Below the pieces are notes generated by a model, which searched no databases, had not been told where the DNA came from, and saw only the letters and a list, made by a program, of their open reading frames with translations. The translations under genes and the position numbers were made by a program. From NCBI GenBank assembly GCA_029204225.1, contig CM055108.1, forward strand, positions 47,894,426-47,958,425: a stretch of 64,000 nt of DNA, in the 5' to 3' direction. Source of the stretch: Diphasiastrum complanatum (lineage: Eukaryota > Streptophyta > Lycopodiopsida > Lycopodiales > Lycopodiaceae). This document shows, in pieces, positions 34,160 through 45,203 of this stretch (its first letter is position 1; each line of letters begins with the position of its first letter).

Positions 34160-34997
34160 TGTTAAAAATGTCACTTCAAACTTGTTACATTTGGTGTATC
34201 TTGAGATATGAGATCATGATAGGATATCACACATGTGGAGTCTGTTCCCACGTGTGAAAAGATGTACATAACTTGTTTTTATAAAGTTAGATTGATTTTA
34301 GATGGATCTACCCACGTGTGAAATTGACCATTGAGTAGAATCTAGAAATAAATCAATTTGGTCAAACTTTTGTAAATAGAATGCACTTCCATGTGAATGA
34401 GTAAATGCTCCCACATTTCAAGATGCCATTTACACATGTGGATAAGATAGTAGATGATAAGATAGAGAGATTCCATTAGTTCCTATTGTATAGAGAATAT
34501 TCCTATAAATGTGGAAGACTAGCTTTTTGTTTTCTAGCCAAAGAGAATAGTCAACTTTGGAAAATGAGCATTGGTGGATCTGGATGACTAGGCACTCTTC
34601 ACACGTGTGAAGACTTGTTAGACAATACATAGCTCGTGGATGTACTTGATCTATAAAGGGATCAACCAAATCAATGAGAAGTTGATGTGACAATGGCAAA
34701 TTCTAGTTTTCTTGTATTTTCTACATTTGTCTTGAGTTTTGATGAACGGAATACTCTTGTATGCTTGAATACTTTTATCTCTGTTTACAGTTCGTACAGG
34801 GACTGTCCTCCACACGTGTGAGGCCGATCTACTAGGTTTTTAGTCATTTGATCCATTGCTCTTTCTTAAATCATAGTGTAATGCATCTAGATCAAGATCT
34901 AGCACTTAGAACTTGATAGATCATTAAATTAAGCAATCAATAACTCTTAATGATTGTTTTGTATAATTATACTTGTCCTTCTTTCTTAAAATTGACA
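34160..34997 (+). repeat. LTR-A, 5' LTR (838 bp)
   Basis: TGTTAAAAATGTCACTTC to TTAAAATTGACA, directly followed by the primer site. TATAAAGGG at about 34652. It carries CACACGTGTG at 34600 and 34811, with variant forms near 34232, 34250, 34315 and 34434. It matches the inverted copy at 23280-24497. Confidence 0.9.
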
Positions 34998-35009
34998 TGG
35001 TATCAGAGC
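34998..35009 (+). promoter_or_regulatory. tRNA primer-binding site
   Basis: TGGTATCAGAGC immediately after the CA end of LTR-A, an initiator-Met type copia primer site. Confidence 0.9.
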
Positions 35010-35597
35010 CAAGGCTAAGAGTGATCTAATGATTAATTAGTCTTGTGAAATCATTGACAATGAGTTGTTTCTGAGCTTTACTTAAGAGGGCGAGTTCAAG
35101 GAGATAGATACCATAGATATATTTGGTCAAGATCGATTTGTGGGCTGTTGTTGTACTTTCCACACATGTGAAACCATACAACAACCTTCAAATTAACTTC
35201 CTTCAGTGTTTTTGACCCAAAAATGTGCATACTAGTCTAAAATTAAAGGTTTTTGGTGTATTGTCTAGATCTAGTTCAATCTATTGAATGGTAATGATCA
35301 AATAGTGTTTCGATTCATTGATGCAATTCATTTTGAAGCATTAAATCAGATATATAAGTCTGATTTGTTCAGATCTTAAGTGTGTGTGAAATATCAAACA
35401 AAATTGTATTAGAATTAATTTTTTGGAGAAGTGATTTGCTAGGATATTTGAAGTAGATCTATTATACCATCATCCAAGTTGAACTAGGTTGATTGGGCCA
35501 AGATTAAACGCTTCTTGGAAAGCTAGAAATCTATCTTAGATCACTCTTTATTAAGAGGTCTTTGTTCATCTCATAGGCTTTCATTCACAATGTATCT

Positions 35598-35778
35598 ATG
35601 GGTGGATATTTGTTAGAATCTAGTGAGAAACTAACTTCCAAAAACTATTCCATTTGGAAAGTGAGGATGGAATCACTACCAGTGATCCATGACCTTTTTG
35701 ATATTGTTTTAGGAGTTGAGGAAGAGCCTCAAGCTGCCCAAGAACAACTAAAACACAAGAAGACGGCTAGATTAGCCT
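35598..35778 (+). pseudogene. gag: Copia A gag N-terminus, truncated
   Basis: It begins GGYLLESSEKLTSKNYSIWK, VRMESL, then a VLGVEEEPQA block, closely related to the gag of copia F at 27324. After 60 codons it is cut at 35779 by an LTR-B sequence whose terminal TGTGAA supplies the stop. Roughly 600 bp of non-coding leader separates it from the primer site. Confidence 0.85.
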
Positions 35779-36298
35779 TGTGAAAGTATTCAGATCCCTA
35801 AGATCCAATCACTTGAAAGATCTTTGGTTAGAAAGATAAATACACTATCAATCTCACCAATTAGAAAAATCAGCATCTACACACAAAATGAGATGCAAAC
35901 ACTAATAGAACTTGATCAAGCTTAAATGAAATGATAAAGTACTATTGTTGTTTGTACAAAACCAGCAAGCTACTATATTTACATGTGTGGATCCAAAAAT
36001 AGCATTTATAGATCATTCTACACATAAAATTGCATGCAATCACAAGTATAGTGCACCAATGGATAGTAGAACCCAAGGGAACCATGTATAAACATGAAAT
36101 GAGATATAGAAGAGAGAATATTACTCTCTCCACGAGTTACATCCTTTTATAACAAGTCCAAATCCTATTTGGTCACTTGGCTTTCCCTCCAAAATGCTAA
36201 CCCTACTATTTTTGGGTCTAGATTCAAAGTACCCAACATTCAAATTTGAATCTACTCTTCTAACTTTCCCACACTTTCAAGAAGTGTTTATTCAAATG
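35779..36298 (-). repeat. LTR-B, copy 2, truncated
   Basis: In plus sense it starts TGTGAAAGTATTCAGATCC, the inverted inner end of LTR-B, and runs through the TATA and CT-rich region (GAGTTACATCCTTTTATAAC). It stops near 36298, where a satellite begins. It interrupts the gag of copia A. Confidence 0.85.
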
Positions 36299-37745
36299 AC
36301 ATTTGCTGTAGAAACCGACTCCGTTTGAAGGTATTGGACCCATCGACTGGAGAGTTGAAACTCAACCCATTTGCTATGCCCTAATAGCGGTCTTTGTGGA
36401 CCACAAGGTATTTTTTGGCAAACGAGACCAGAAAAGAGCGACAACTGGTCTGTTTGGTTTGTATCGAATTCAAGGACCTGTGACAATTTATCGTCCAACA
36501 TTTTGTACATCAACGACTCATTTCGACCAATTCCTAGTCCATAGCATCCCACTTTCGCTAAATCTTGTTTGGGTCTGGACTTTGGACGGTATTGGATCCA
36601 TCGACCGGAGAGTCAAAACTTAACCCCTTTGCTATGCCCTAATAGCGATTTTTGTGGCACGAAGGGCTTTTCTTGGCAACGAGGCCGAAAATGAGCGAAA
36701 AAGGCTCCGTTTTGTTCGTATCAAATTCACAAACTTGTGACCATGCCCCGTCGGACTCTCCGAATGTCAACGACTAATTTCGACTAGGTATTGGTCCATA
36801 TTGTCCCACTTTCTCTAAATCTTGTTTGGGCCCGGACTTTGGACGGGCGTTTCAGATTCCATACTTCGCCGTTGTGAGACCGGTTTGTTGTTGTGGATTC
36901 ATCTTGACATTCCCCACTGGCCAAATTAGAAAGCCGCAAAAACCAAGTCCGTTCAAAGGTATTGGACCCATCAACCGGGGAGTCACAACTTAAGCCATTT
37001 GTTATGTCCTGATAGACTTTTTTGTGGCCCACAAGGCATTTCTTGCAAACGAGGCCAAAAATGAACAACAACGGGTCCGTTTGGTTTGTATCAGATTCAC
37101 AAACCTATGACCACCCCCCGTCCAACGTTCCATACATCAATGGCTCATTCCGACCAGTACCTGGTCCATACCGTCCCACTTTTCCTGAATCTTGTTTGAG
37201 CCTGGAGTTTGGATGGGCGTTCCAGATTCCATACTTGGTCATTGAGAGACCGGTTTTTTACTGTGGATTTGTCTTGACGTTCCCCATTGGCGAAACAGAA
37301 AGCCCCAAAAACCGACTCCTTCAAAGGTATTGGACCCATCGACTGGAGAGTCAAAACTTAACCCATTTGCTATGTCCTAATAGTGGTCTTTGTGGCCCAT
37401 AGGGTATTTCTTGGCAAACAAGGCCGGAAATGAGTGACAACCGGTCCGTTTGGATTGTATCGGATTCAAGAACCTGTGACCACCCCCAATCTGACACTTC
37501 AAACGTCAACGAATGATTCTGATTAGTTCCTAGTCCATACCAACCCACTTTCTCTAAAGTCTGCTTTGGCCTTTTACTTTGGATAGTCATTCCAGATTTC
37601 ATACTTTGTGATTGAGAGATCGGTTTGTTACTATGGATTCGTCTTGACCTTCCCCACTGGCCGAAATAGAAAGTCATCAAAACCGGCTCCGTTTGAAGGT
37701 ATTGGGCCCATTGACCGGAGAGTCACAACTTGACCCATTTTGCTA
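36299..37745. repeat. ~370-bp tandem satellite, about four units
   Basis: The landmark GGTATTGGACCCATCGAC (with variants) recurs at 36330, 36588, 36958, 37326 and 37698. The unit is therefore 368-372 bp, with one short unit of 258 bp. Other repeated landmarks are TTTGCTATGCCCTAATAG and CCGTTTGGTTTGTATC. Frames in this region (for example 37022-37402) are translations of the repeat. An isolated inverted fragment lies at 43916-44052. Confidence 0.95.
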
Positions 37746-38870
37746 AGTTAGAAATCAGAGTTAATCTGATATACATTTTATGTACGCTCTAAATGTGATG
37801 ATGTAATTATTGTACAGTTTATTTGGTTTATTGTATATGGTTGTGATTGGGATGTGACCCGTTAGGATATATTGATCGGGCATTGATCTCGTAGACGACT
37901 ACTTGGGTTAGCCGGGTAGCCACACGTAGGAAGAAATTAGCCTGTTCAGGATAATAAATTTGAGAGTCTAGAGTTTGTACGCACAATAGTAGTACATAGT
38001 GTTAAGAAGTGGCATGAAAGCATATGGATGATCACACAACCACATGGGAGCTTTGCTTGAACTTAATTTCGAGCATAGAGTGTATTACTAACATTTGTAT
38101 TTAATGATTAGAAATTTGAGAGTCTAGAGTTTGTAGGCACAATAGTAGTACATGCTGTTAAAAAGTTGCATGGAATCATGGATGACCACACAACCACATG
38201 GGAGCTTTGCTTGAACTTAAGTTTGAGTATAGAGTGTATAATGTGGTCTTAGCATAAAGAACTTTGAGAATATGGTTTGTGTAGATGCATTATTATAAAA
38301 TTGATAGATTATAGTGGAGACTATGCTTATAAGAAGAAGTGTGCTCGAACCCATGATTGAGCAAGGAGACTCAAATTTGTGTTTTGTAAATTGTATTTTG
38401 AAAATACGGTGTTTGTAGGTAGCAGTTAGAATACTTATTGTCACATGTTGACAAAGTAGCTTTTTGCTTGAACTAAAGTTCGAGCATCAATTATACAATA
38501 AGGAATTAGGTGAAAGCACTTTGATCATATGATATTTGGATTACAATATTGGCACATCGTAATGCGAACTATCAATAGACAACAATACGTGTTTGAGCTA
38601 ACATTTGTGTTTCATGATTAGAAATTTGAGGGTCTAGAGTTTGTAAGTGCAATGCTAGTGCACTCTGTTAAGAAGTGGCATGAAATCATATGGATGATCA
38701 CATAACCACAACTTAAGTTTGCTCGAACTTAAGTTTGAGCATAGAGTGTATAATGTGATGTTACTAACATTTTGTATTTCATGATTATGGGAGCTTTGCT
38801 CAAACTTAAGTTCGAGCATAAAGTGTATAATGTGGTGCTACATAAAGCACTTTGAGCATATGGTATTTGG
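37746..38870. repeat. Cluster of ~155-bp degenerate repeats
   Basis: AAATTTGAGAGTCTAGAGTT recurs at about 37956, 38112 and 38622 (first two 156 bp apart). GGGAGCTTTGCTTGAACTTA with a GAGCATAGAGTGTATAATG tail recurs near 38048, 38199, 38710 and 38789. Modules are shuffled rather than strictly tandem. No coding content. Confidence 0.85.
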
Positions 38871-41800
38871 AGGCAACATTATAGAGATGTCACATCTTTA
38901 ATAGGAGCTATGCTTACAAGACAACAAGTGCTCAAACACAAGGTCGATCATGAAAACTAAAAAACATGTTCTTTCTAGAAGTATTTTGAGAGTACAAAAA
39001 TTGTAGGTTTAATATTAACATATAGCACCTAGAAGTAGTATGAAATCATGTCAATGATCACATACCTTTGAGCATGAATGCAATTTTGGCCCTTTTTCCA
39101 ATTGTCAGAGCATGGTCAATTTGGTACTCACCAAACTGTATTTCAAAATCCATTACTCATTCCTAACTGAGCACACTGGGGATACAGTGGATGGCCAAAT
39201 TTCTACATGATAGGTGTATGGACTCTCGAGATGTGTCGGCACGTCATCTAGGTTTATCCAAGATCTTCTTTCCTTGCAGTTTCTTGCAAGCCCCCATTCC
39301 ATTGGCACTAGTTAGTTGTGGAGAGTTGTACTATAATTGACCTAACAACCCCATAATATGGTTTGTTTTAGCATTGGCTATCAAGTTGAATAGACAAAAG
39401 ACAAAAAGGCCTTCGAGTTCAAGTTTGATTCGACCTATACTTATGAGCACAAAGTCGATGATTTTGTGTATATCACTACCTTTCACTATACCCCTCTAAA
39501 AACAACACATGGATAGTGTCACAGATTGATTCCATTGGACCCCTCTATTAAACATCCACCCGTATTGATGTTGCCATATTCGGACTCCTCCAGACGTGCA
39601 TGCTTCCTAACCTAGCTTTGTCAACACGTTTCCCTCCTTGGACCCATCTATTTAGCTCTAGATTAGCACCCATGGGTTCATTGTGATATTGCCTATTAGC
39701 CCAGATGACTTCTACATCCAATCCCATTCAATTATAAAGAACTTTGAAACACTAAAGTCACTTGTTGGTTCATTTTAATAATAGGAACATATGACAGTTA
39801 TTGGACCAAGGTAATAGACTCTAAAAGGCCAAATTCCAATCATGGTGCTAGCTCTGGGCGACATTTTTTTGGGCTAAAATGGTGGCACAAGAACTTTTTT
39901 GCACTTTGATGGTTTTGGTATAGGTAAAAAAATTTCAGTCTTATTTCTATGATGTAATTTCTTACGTTCAAAACAAGAGATGTAAAAACTGTTATGTTTG
40001 AAACAATTGTTACTACGTGTGAACTCTGAAGCACTTGCCACTCAGCACTTTGAACTAAGAACTTTCAACTCAATATTTAATATGTATGGAGGATAGCGAT
40101 GTCTAGTTTCTACAAGTGTATACAATACTATCACCTATTGGTGGGGTCCCATTGATGATAAAGCCCAAATTAAGGGCTAGGGTTTATAAGATACAAGATA
40201 GGCAATGGGCATTGGGCATAGAAGTGTGATTGTTGACACGTTATAGCGTACCTACTACCATGTGGTAATAGGCATAGAACTAAGGTACCCTAACATAGAA
40301 CTACACCCAACATAACCTAAAATAATAAATCTTTAACGCAACCACATGGGATTCGGATGTTGAACAAGTAGACATAAAGACTACCTTTTTCCTATGGCGA
40401 CCCCGACATGATAGTGTACATGAGGTCGTTCCCTGAATTTAAAGCAAGTGAACAATAGGTGTGCAAACTAAAAAAGGCCATCTACACACTAAAATAACTG
40501 TCAAGGACCTAGTGTTAAGAGATTGGTAAAAAAGAGCGTATGATATAAGAACATCATATACGTGTTTGGTAAATATACGAATTAATTTTTGAGAAAATGT
40601 CTAGTGTGTGTGCATATTCAAATACTACTGAAATTTTTTTTGTCTTTGTATGTTTTAAGTATGCTCGAGTGGATTCAAATTCAAACCTCAAGGTGAGGAT
40701 AAGAGCTAACAACCAACAATCTCTTCCTATTTGACAATGCAAAGAGCTACTTACTACACTAGGGGTATGTTGAAATATAATGTCTATTTTGCCCCTTATG
40801 GTTTGTATACTTGCAACTTGTAAGTTGTGCATAAGACATGGGGGTAAAACATTTATGTACATAGTACACCCCACTTGTGCTAATTAGGCAAGTAATAACA
40901 ACTTAGTTAAGGACCCATGTGGGGCCTAGAGCTAGAATTTGAAAGGCACCACCTCTATACATTACATGCTATATGTGGCCCTTAGTTTGAAGAGGTTTCC
41001 ATGCCCTACTACTCCTTAACTAATCCTTCAAATTGTGTGAGCTTTGAAGTTCTCTCTCTCTTGCTTTTGTCTTCTACTCCATAGTTGGTTTTTTCAAGCT
41101 TTCATAGTGTGCTTACTGGTTGTTATGATACTCCATAGCTAGGCTCTGGATTTTGTCAGGGTACTCATTGAATCTTCTACAGAACTACCACTGGTACTCA
41201 TGGGTGGGAATTGAATTTTGCACCCAGCAGATATTCAAACTAAGAATCAAGATGCAAGACTCAATCTCATTTCTGGTGTCACATGTTTTGATTAACATGA
41301 GCAAATCTTTTAATGATCAAATAATGCTCAATAAAATGGCAAGACGCTACTACATAAGGAAGAATTTAAGGTCTTGTATGCAATAAGCAGAATATTTAAG
41401 GCATGTTGGGCGAGATCGGACGAGGCTTAAAATAAGAGCTTTATTTTGACACTGAAGCATAAAGGATGAGAGGCTAAGCAGTGGGACATAGTTAAGCTGT
41501 TCTAGGTCATATTCATCTCATCAAGTAGCACCCTTCGAGGGCTCTTAAAACGGATCATATAAATCTATGCAAAATGGGTAAAAGCCTTATGAAAAAAAAG
41601 TTAAAACAATCATCCAATAGAAACATGAACTTGGAAATAACATTGGCAAATTGAATAAAGTTGCATTTTTGGATTTTTTTGTACATTCTAAAATGTTGTT
41701 TTTTCCACCCCAACACACTGTTTGGCAACGTTCCGATCCGGAACGCTCCCTGATCCCTAAACCATTATGGAACTTGCATCCAATATCCCTAAATCATTTT

Positions 41801-41980
41801 GGAACTTGCATCTACGACTACTCTACTTTCAAAACCTTAATTTAAGAGGGGGGAGAGTTAACAGTCATGTTTTGGGAAGCTCCTTAGGCCCAAAGTGACA
41901 ATGGGATAGAGTTGACTATATTATTTGGGTAGTTGGGGCATTGATCATTTATATTAATAATGAGCCAGTTTCCATAACAA
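38871..41980. other. No gene or element recognised
   Basis: About 3 kb of moderately AT-rich sequence with only short frames (for example 40554-40874 minus) and no element landmarks that I can identify. Confidence 0.4.
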
Positions 41981-41984
41981 AGCC

Positions 41985-42340
41985 TCTACTCGTTTTTGCT
42001 TAGAATCTCCTACTCATTTTTTAAGATCCTCTGATGCTTGTTTTTCCTAGGAAGCTACTGTTCGGTTTTGCTTGTCTCATGCTAATTTTTTGGTAAAAGA
42101 TTCTGCTCATTCTTGCTCAGAAGCTCCTGCTCTGATGCTGGTTTTTTCAACTATGTGTCTATTCGTTTTTGCAAATCTGATGCTCAATTTTTGGTTAGAA
42201 GAACCTGCCTGTTTTTGCTCAAAAGCACTTACGTTTTTCCTCAGAAGCACTTGATCGTTTTTCCTCAGAAGCTAATGTTCGTTTTTGTCAATCTGAAGCT
42301 TGTTTTTGGTTAAAAATTTCCTTGCCAGCTCTGAAGTGTT
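41985..42340. repeat. Degenerate short tandem repeat
   Basis: Poorly conserved ~25-30-bp units of the form CTCGTTTTTGCTCAGAAGCT. A (GCAT)n run follows at 42407-42431. Confidence 0.65.
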
Positions 42341-42778
42341 TGTTTTTGCTATTGGAGGGAGAATAGGTGGGCACTATCATTCTAGGCATGCAGTGGACAT
42401 GCAGCTCTGCATGCATGCATGCATGCATGCTTATCGTTTTGTAATACTTTTTTTTTTTCCATGATATATTTGGGTCCATTGTATCCTTTTCTTGCCCTTT
42501 TGGCCAAAAAGGTAATCACAACTTAAATTTGCCTACAATAATTTTTTATTTGACTTTATAGATTTTAGTAACTCTAATTTTGTTAGGCTTCACGCATAGG
42601 GGTATTGTACTCATCAGTACTCAAATATTGCTTGGGACCAAATCAAAATTCATTCAAACTACATTCGGGCTATATCAAGGCGTCTCGAACAGTACTCAGA
42701 CACTATCGGTTATTATTGCCTATCAATTACTATCAGTATTCGGACACTAGTAGTTACTATCAACACTATCAGTTACTG

Positions 42779-42960
42779 TAGACACTATTGTACTATCGAC
42801 TCATTGTTGCTAGTTACTCTATCCAAACCCAGACATTGTCAGTTATTGTAGACACTATCGTATTATCGACTCATTGTCGCCAGTTACTCTATTCAAACCC
42901 AGACATTGTCACTTACTATCGACTCATTGTCGCCAGCTCTTTATCAAAACCATATCGAAT
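42779..42960. repeat. 70-bp tandem repeat
   Basis: TAGACACTATTGTACTATCG starts units at 42779 and 42849, and a third shortened unit with ATCGACTCATTGTCGCCAG follows. Related short words (ACTATCAGTTACT) extend upstream to about 42690. Confidence 0.85.
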
Positions 42961-43284
42961 TGCTACCAAACCTTCTTGGAATACACTTTAGGCACCGTTG
43001 AAGTTCTATTCATGTACATTTGAAAGGCATTCAAGCTTCTAATGGCATTGGACTAGACATCCTTTCAAAATACTACTCAGAGTAGACTTCGAATTTTGAA
43101 GGGCTTTTTTTGACCATGTATGTTTTTCAAATTTTCCTCTCTTCAAATTTTCACTTTCCAATTCACATTATGATCTTCTATTTTCTTGTTGCAGTGACCT
43201 AAGCTTCATGTTCTTATAGTAGTGTTATGTAACGGGTACTTCGCCCTCTACTCAAATTCATTAATAAAAGAATGTAATTAGTTT

Positions 43285-43285
<1 letters not shown>

Positions 43286-43380
<95 letters not shown>
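43286..43380. repeat. (CT)n microsatellite, ~95 bp
   Basis: An essentially perfect TC dinucleotide run. The SLSLSL frame across it is an artefact of the repeat. Confidence 0.98.
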
Positions 43381-43382
<2 letters not shown>

Positions 43383-43614
43383 GCCTACTGATTTCTGTCA
43401 TGAATGGATTCGATCTTGTGCTCGATACATACCAAGAGGGTGACGTTGATGCCCAAAGACATGTTTCTTGTCATGAGACTTCAGAACACCTATGACAATA
43501 TTTTTAAGTTAGGCTTCACACAGAGGCAAGTTTCTCTTGCCAGGGGGCCTATCTGATCCCAAAAGAAAAAGAAAGCAAGCATAGCCCAAGTGGGCACAAC
43601 CCAAGCCTGGGTCT

Positions 43615-43655
43615 CCATTAGAGGAGTTTTGAGCACCAAAAGGGCCTTTTGTCAA
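43615..43655. repeat. One end of a MITE-like family
   Basis: CCATTAGAGGAGTTTTGAG and the following CCAAAAGGGCC match the terminal inverted repeat of the element at 52682-53058. No partner end is seen here. Confidence 0.6.
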
Positions 43656-43915
43656 GATGTTGTTTTTGACTTTTCAACTATTTGATGTACACTTGACCCA
43701 GTTATATATTTACATCTATGAAAGACGGTATGCTTCTTTGTTGGTCGATTTTTTTTTGGAATTACAATTCAAAACTCTCGCCGGACAGGGTCCTGAGAAC
43801 TATTCGAGATGAAGCGATGACATTTGCAAAGAATAATCTCAACTGTTAAAGGTAAAATATATTGAGCATGTCATGGTACAGACTAAATGTACTGCATGCA
43901 AAAATATTGTTGATG

Positions 43916-44052
43916 TTCGAAGCGTCGGATGGGGGGTGGTCACAAGCTCTTGAATCTGATACAAACCAAACGGACTGGTTGTCGTTCATTTCTGGCCTCA
44001 TTTGCTAAGAAACACTCCGTGGGCCACAAAGAACTCTATTAGGGCATAGCAA
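43916..44052 (-). repeat. Isolated fragment of the ~370-bp satellite
   Basis: Read on the minus strand it contains TTGCTATGCCCTAATAG, GTTTGGTTTGTATCAGATTC and CCCCCCATCCGACG-like words in satellite order. It is cut at 44053 by the dispersed repeat. Confidence 0.8.
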
Positions 44053-44225
44053 GTTGAAATTCTGTTAGTACAGTATGTAGATCACATCACACAATCACCA
44101 TAGCCACTCCTCACAAGCTCTCAAAGATGGCACAACAAAAGTTAAGTCTATTATGAAGAAACATTGTACATATAGCAAAGCCCCAAACTGCATGGGCTTG
44201 ACAGGTGTCACTAAACTGGCCTACC
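44053..44225 (+). repeat. Dispersed ~175-bp repeat, copy 2
   Basis: Matches 9422-9595 from GTTGAAATTCTGTTAG to the GGCCTACCA region, then the two diverge. Probable LTR end. Confidence 0.75.
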
Positions 44226-44507
44226 ACCTGCCAAACTAGAGCTAGGCCCAATATAGCCACATATACTGACAAACCCAGGACATGCCCCTGAGTATAGCAT
44301 AATTACCTACTACTGCAAACTCTAATCACACTACTTTTTGAATGTATTTAAGTGTCTACTCGACCTTGAGTTCGAGCACACCTTGGCTCCCCTGCAAACT
44401 ACTAGTCCCACATCAAATGGTCATAATGCTTTCTGTTAATTCATATTGTGTAATTTATATTAGAGCTTAATTCTGTGCATAACTTGTGTATGAATGTAAG
44501 CTATTTA

Positions 44508-45161
44508 TGTGAGAGATTTCAACTAGTTTAGTCTAGTTTAGTCATATTTTGGTAGATTGTCAATAAGAGGCCAAAACTCATTTTAGACTTAGAGATAAAC
44601 TTTTTCAAGATATATTAGTTTAAAATACATTCAATAAACACTTTTTGAAAGTGTGGGAAAATTTGTAGTCGAGTTTGAGAGAGATTCAAATTTGAACTTT
44701 TGGTACATTGAATCTAGACCCAAAAATAATAGGGTTTACATTTTGGAGGGAAAGCCAAGTGGCCAAATAGGGTTTGGACACTCTATAAAAGGATGTAAGT
44801 CATGGAGAGACACATCTTCTCTCTTCTCTCTCTCATTTCATCATTATACATGGTTCTCTTTGGGTTCTACTACTCATTGGTGCACTATCTTGGTGATATC
44901 TTGCAATCTTGTGTGTAGAATACTCATATTTTGCTATTTTCGGTTTCACACGTGTGAAATACAATAGGGTACTGTATTTGTACGGACAACAAACATATTT
45001 TATGTTTTGGTTCATGTTTGATCAAGTTCTATTAGAGTTTGCATCTCATTTTGTGTGTAGATGCCGATTTTTCTACATTGACAGGATTGTTGGTTTGCTC
45101 CTTATTGTAACCAAAGATTAGGGACATGGATTGGATCTTGAATGATATGAAATCCTTCACA
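44508..45161 (+). repeat. LTR-B, copy 3 (654 bp)
   Basis: TGTGAGAGATTTCAACTAG to ATCCTTCACA. TATAAAAGG near 44784 and CT-rich transcribed start follow LTR convention. CACACGTGTG at 44947-44956. Followed directly by a primer site; the interior is split by LTR-C. Confidence 0.9.
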
Positions 45162-45173
45162 TGGTATCAGAGC
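45162..45173 (+). promoter_or_regulatory. tRNA primer-binding site of LTR-B copy 3
   Basis: TGGTATCAGAGC directly after the LTR. The next 30 bp (to 45203) match the leader of the 18.5-kb copy before the LTR-C insertion. Confidence 0.9.
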
Positions 45174-45203
45174 TATTTTGTTTCAGTTTATGAAAGGATC
45201 GGT

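Noticed and set aside
36396-37680. Frames of 69-126 codons on both strands
   Set aside because: They recur with the 370-bp satellite unit and overlap on both strands, so they reflect the repeat rather than genes.
43283-43495. Plus-strand frame rich in SLSLSL
   Set aside because: It is the translation of the (CT)n microsatellite.
44833-45121. Short frames around 44.8-45.1 kb
   Set aside because: They are inside LTR-B and overlap on both strands.
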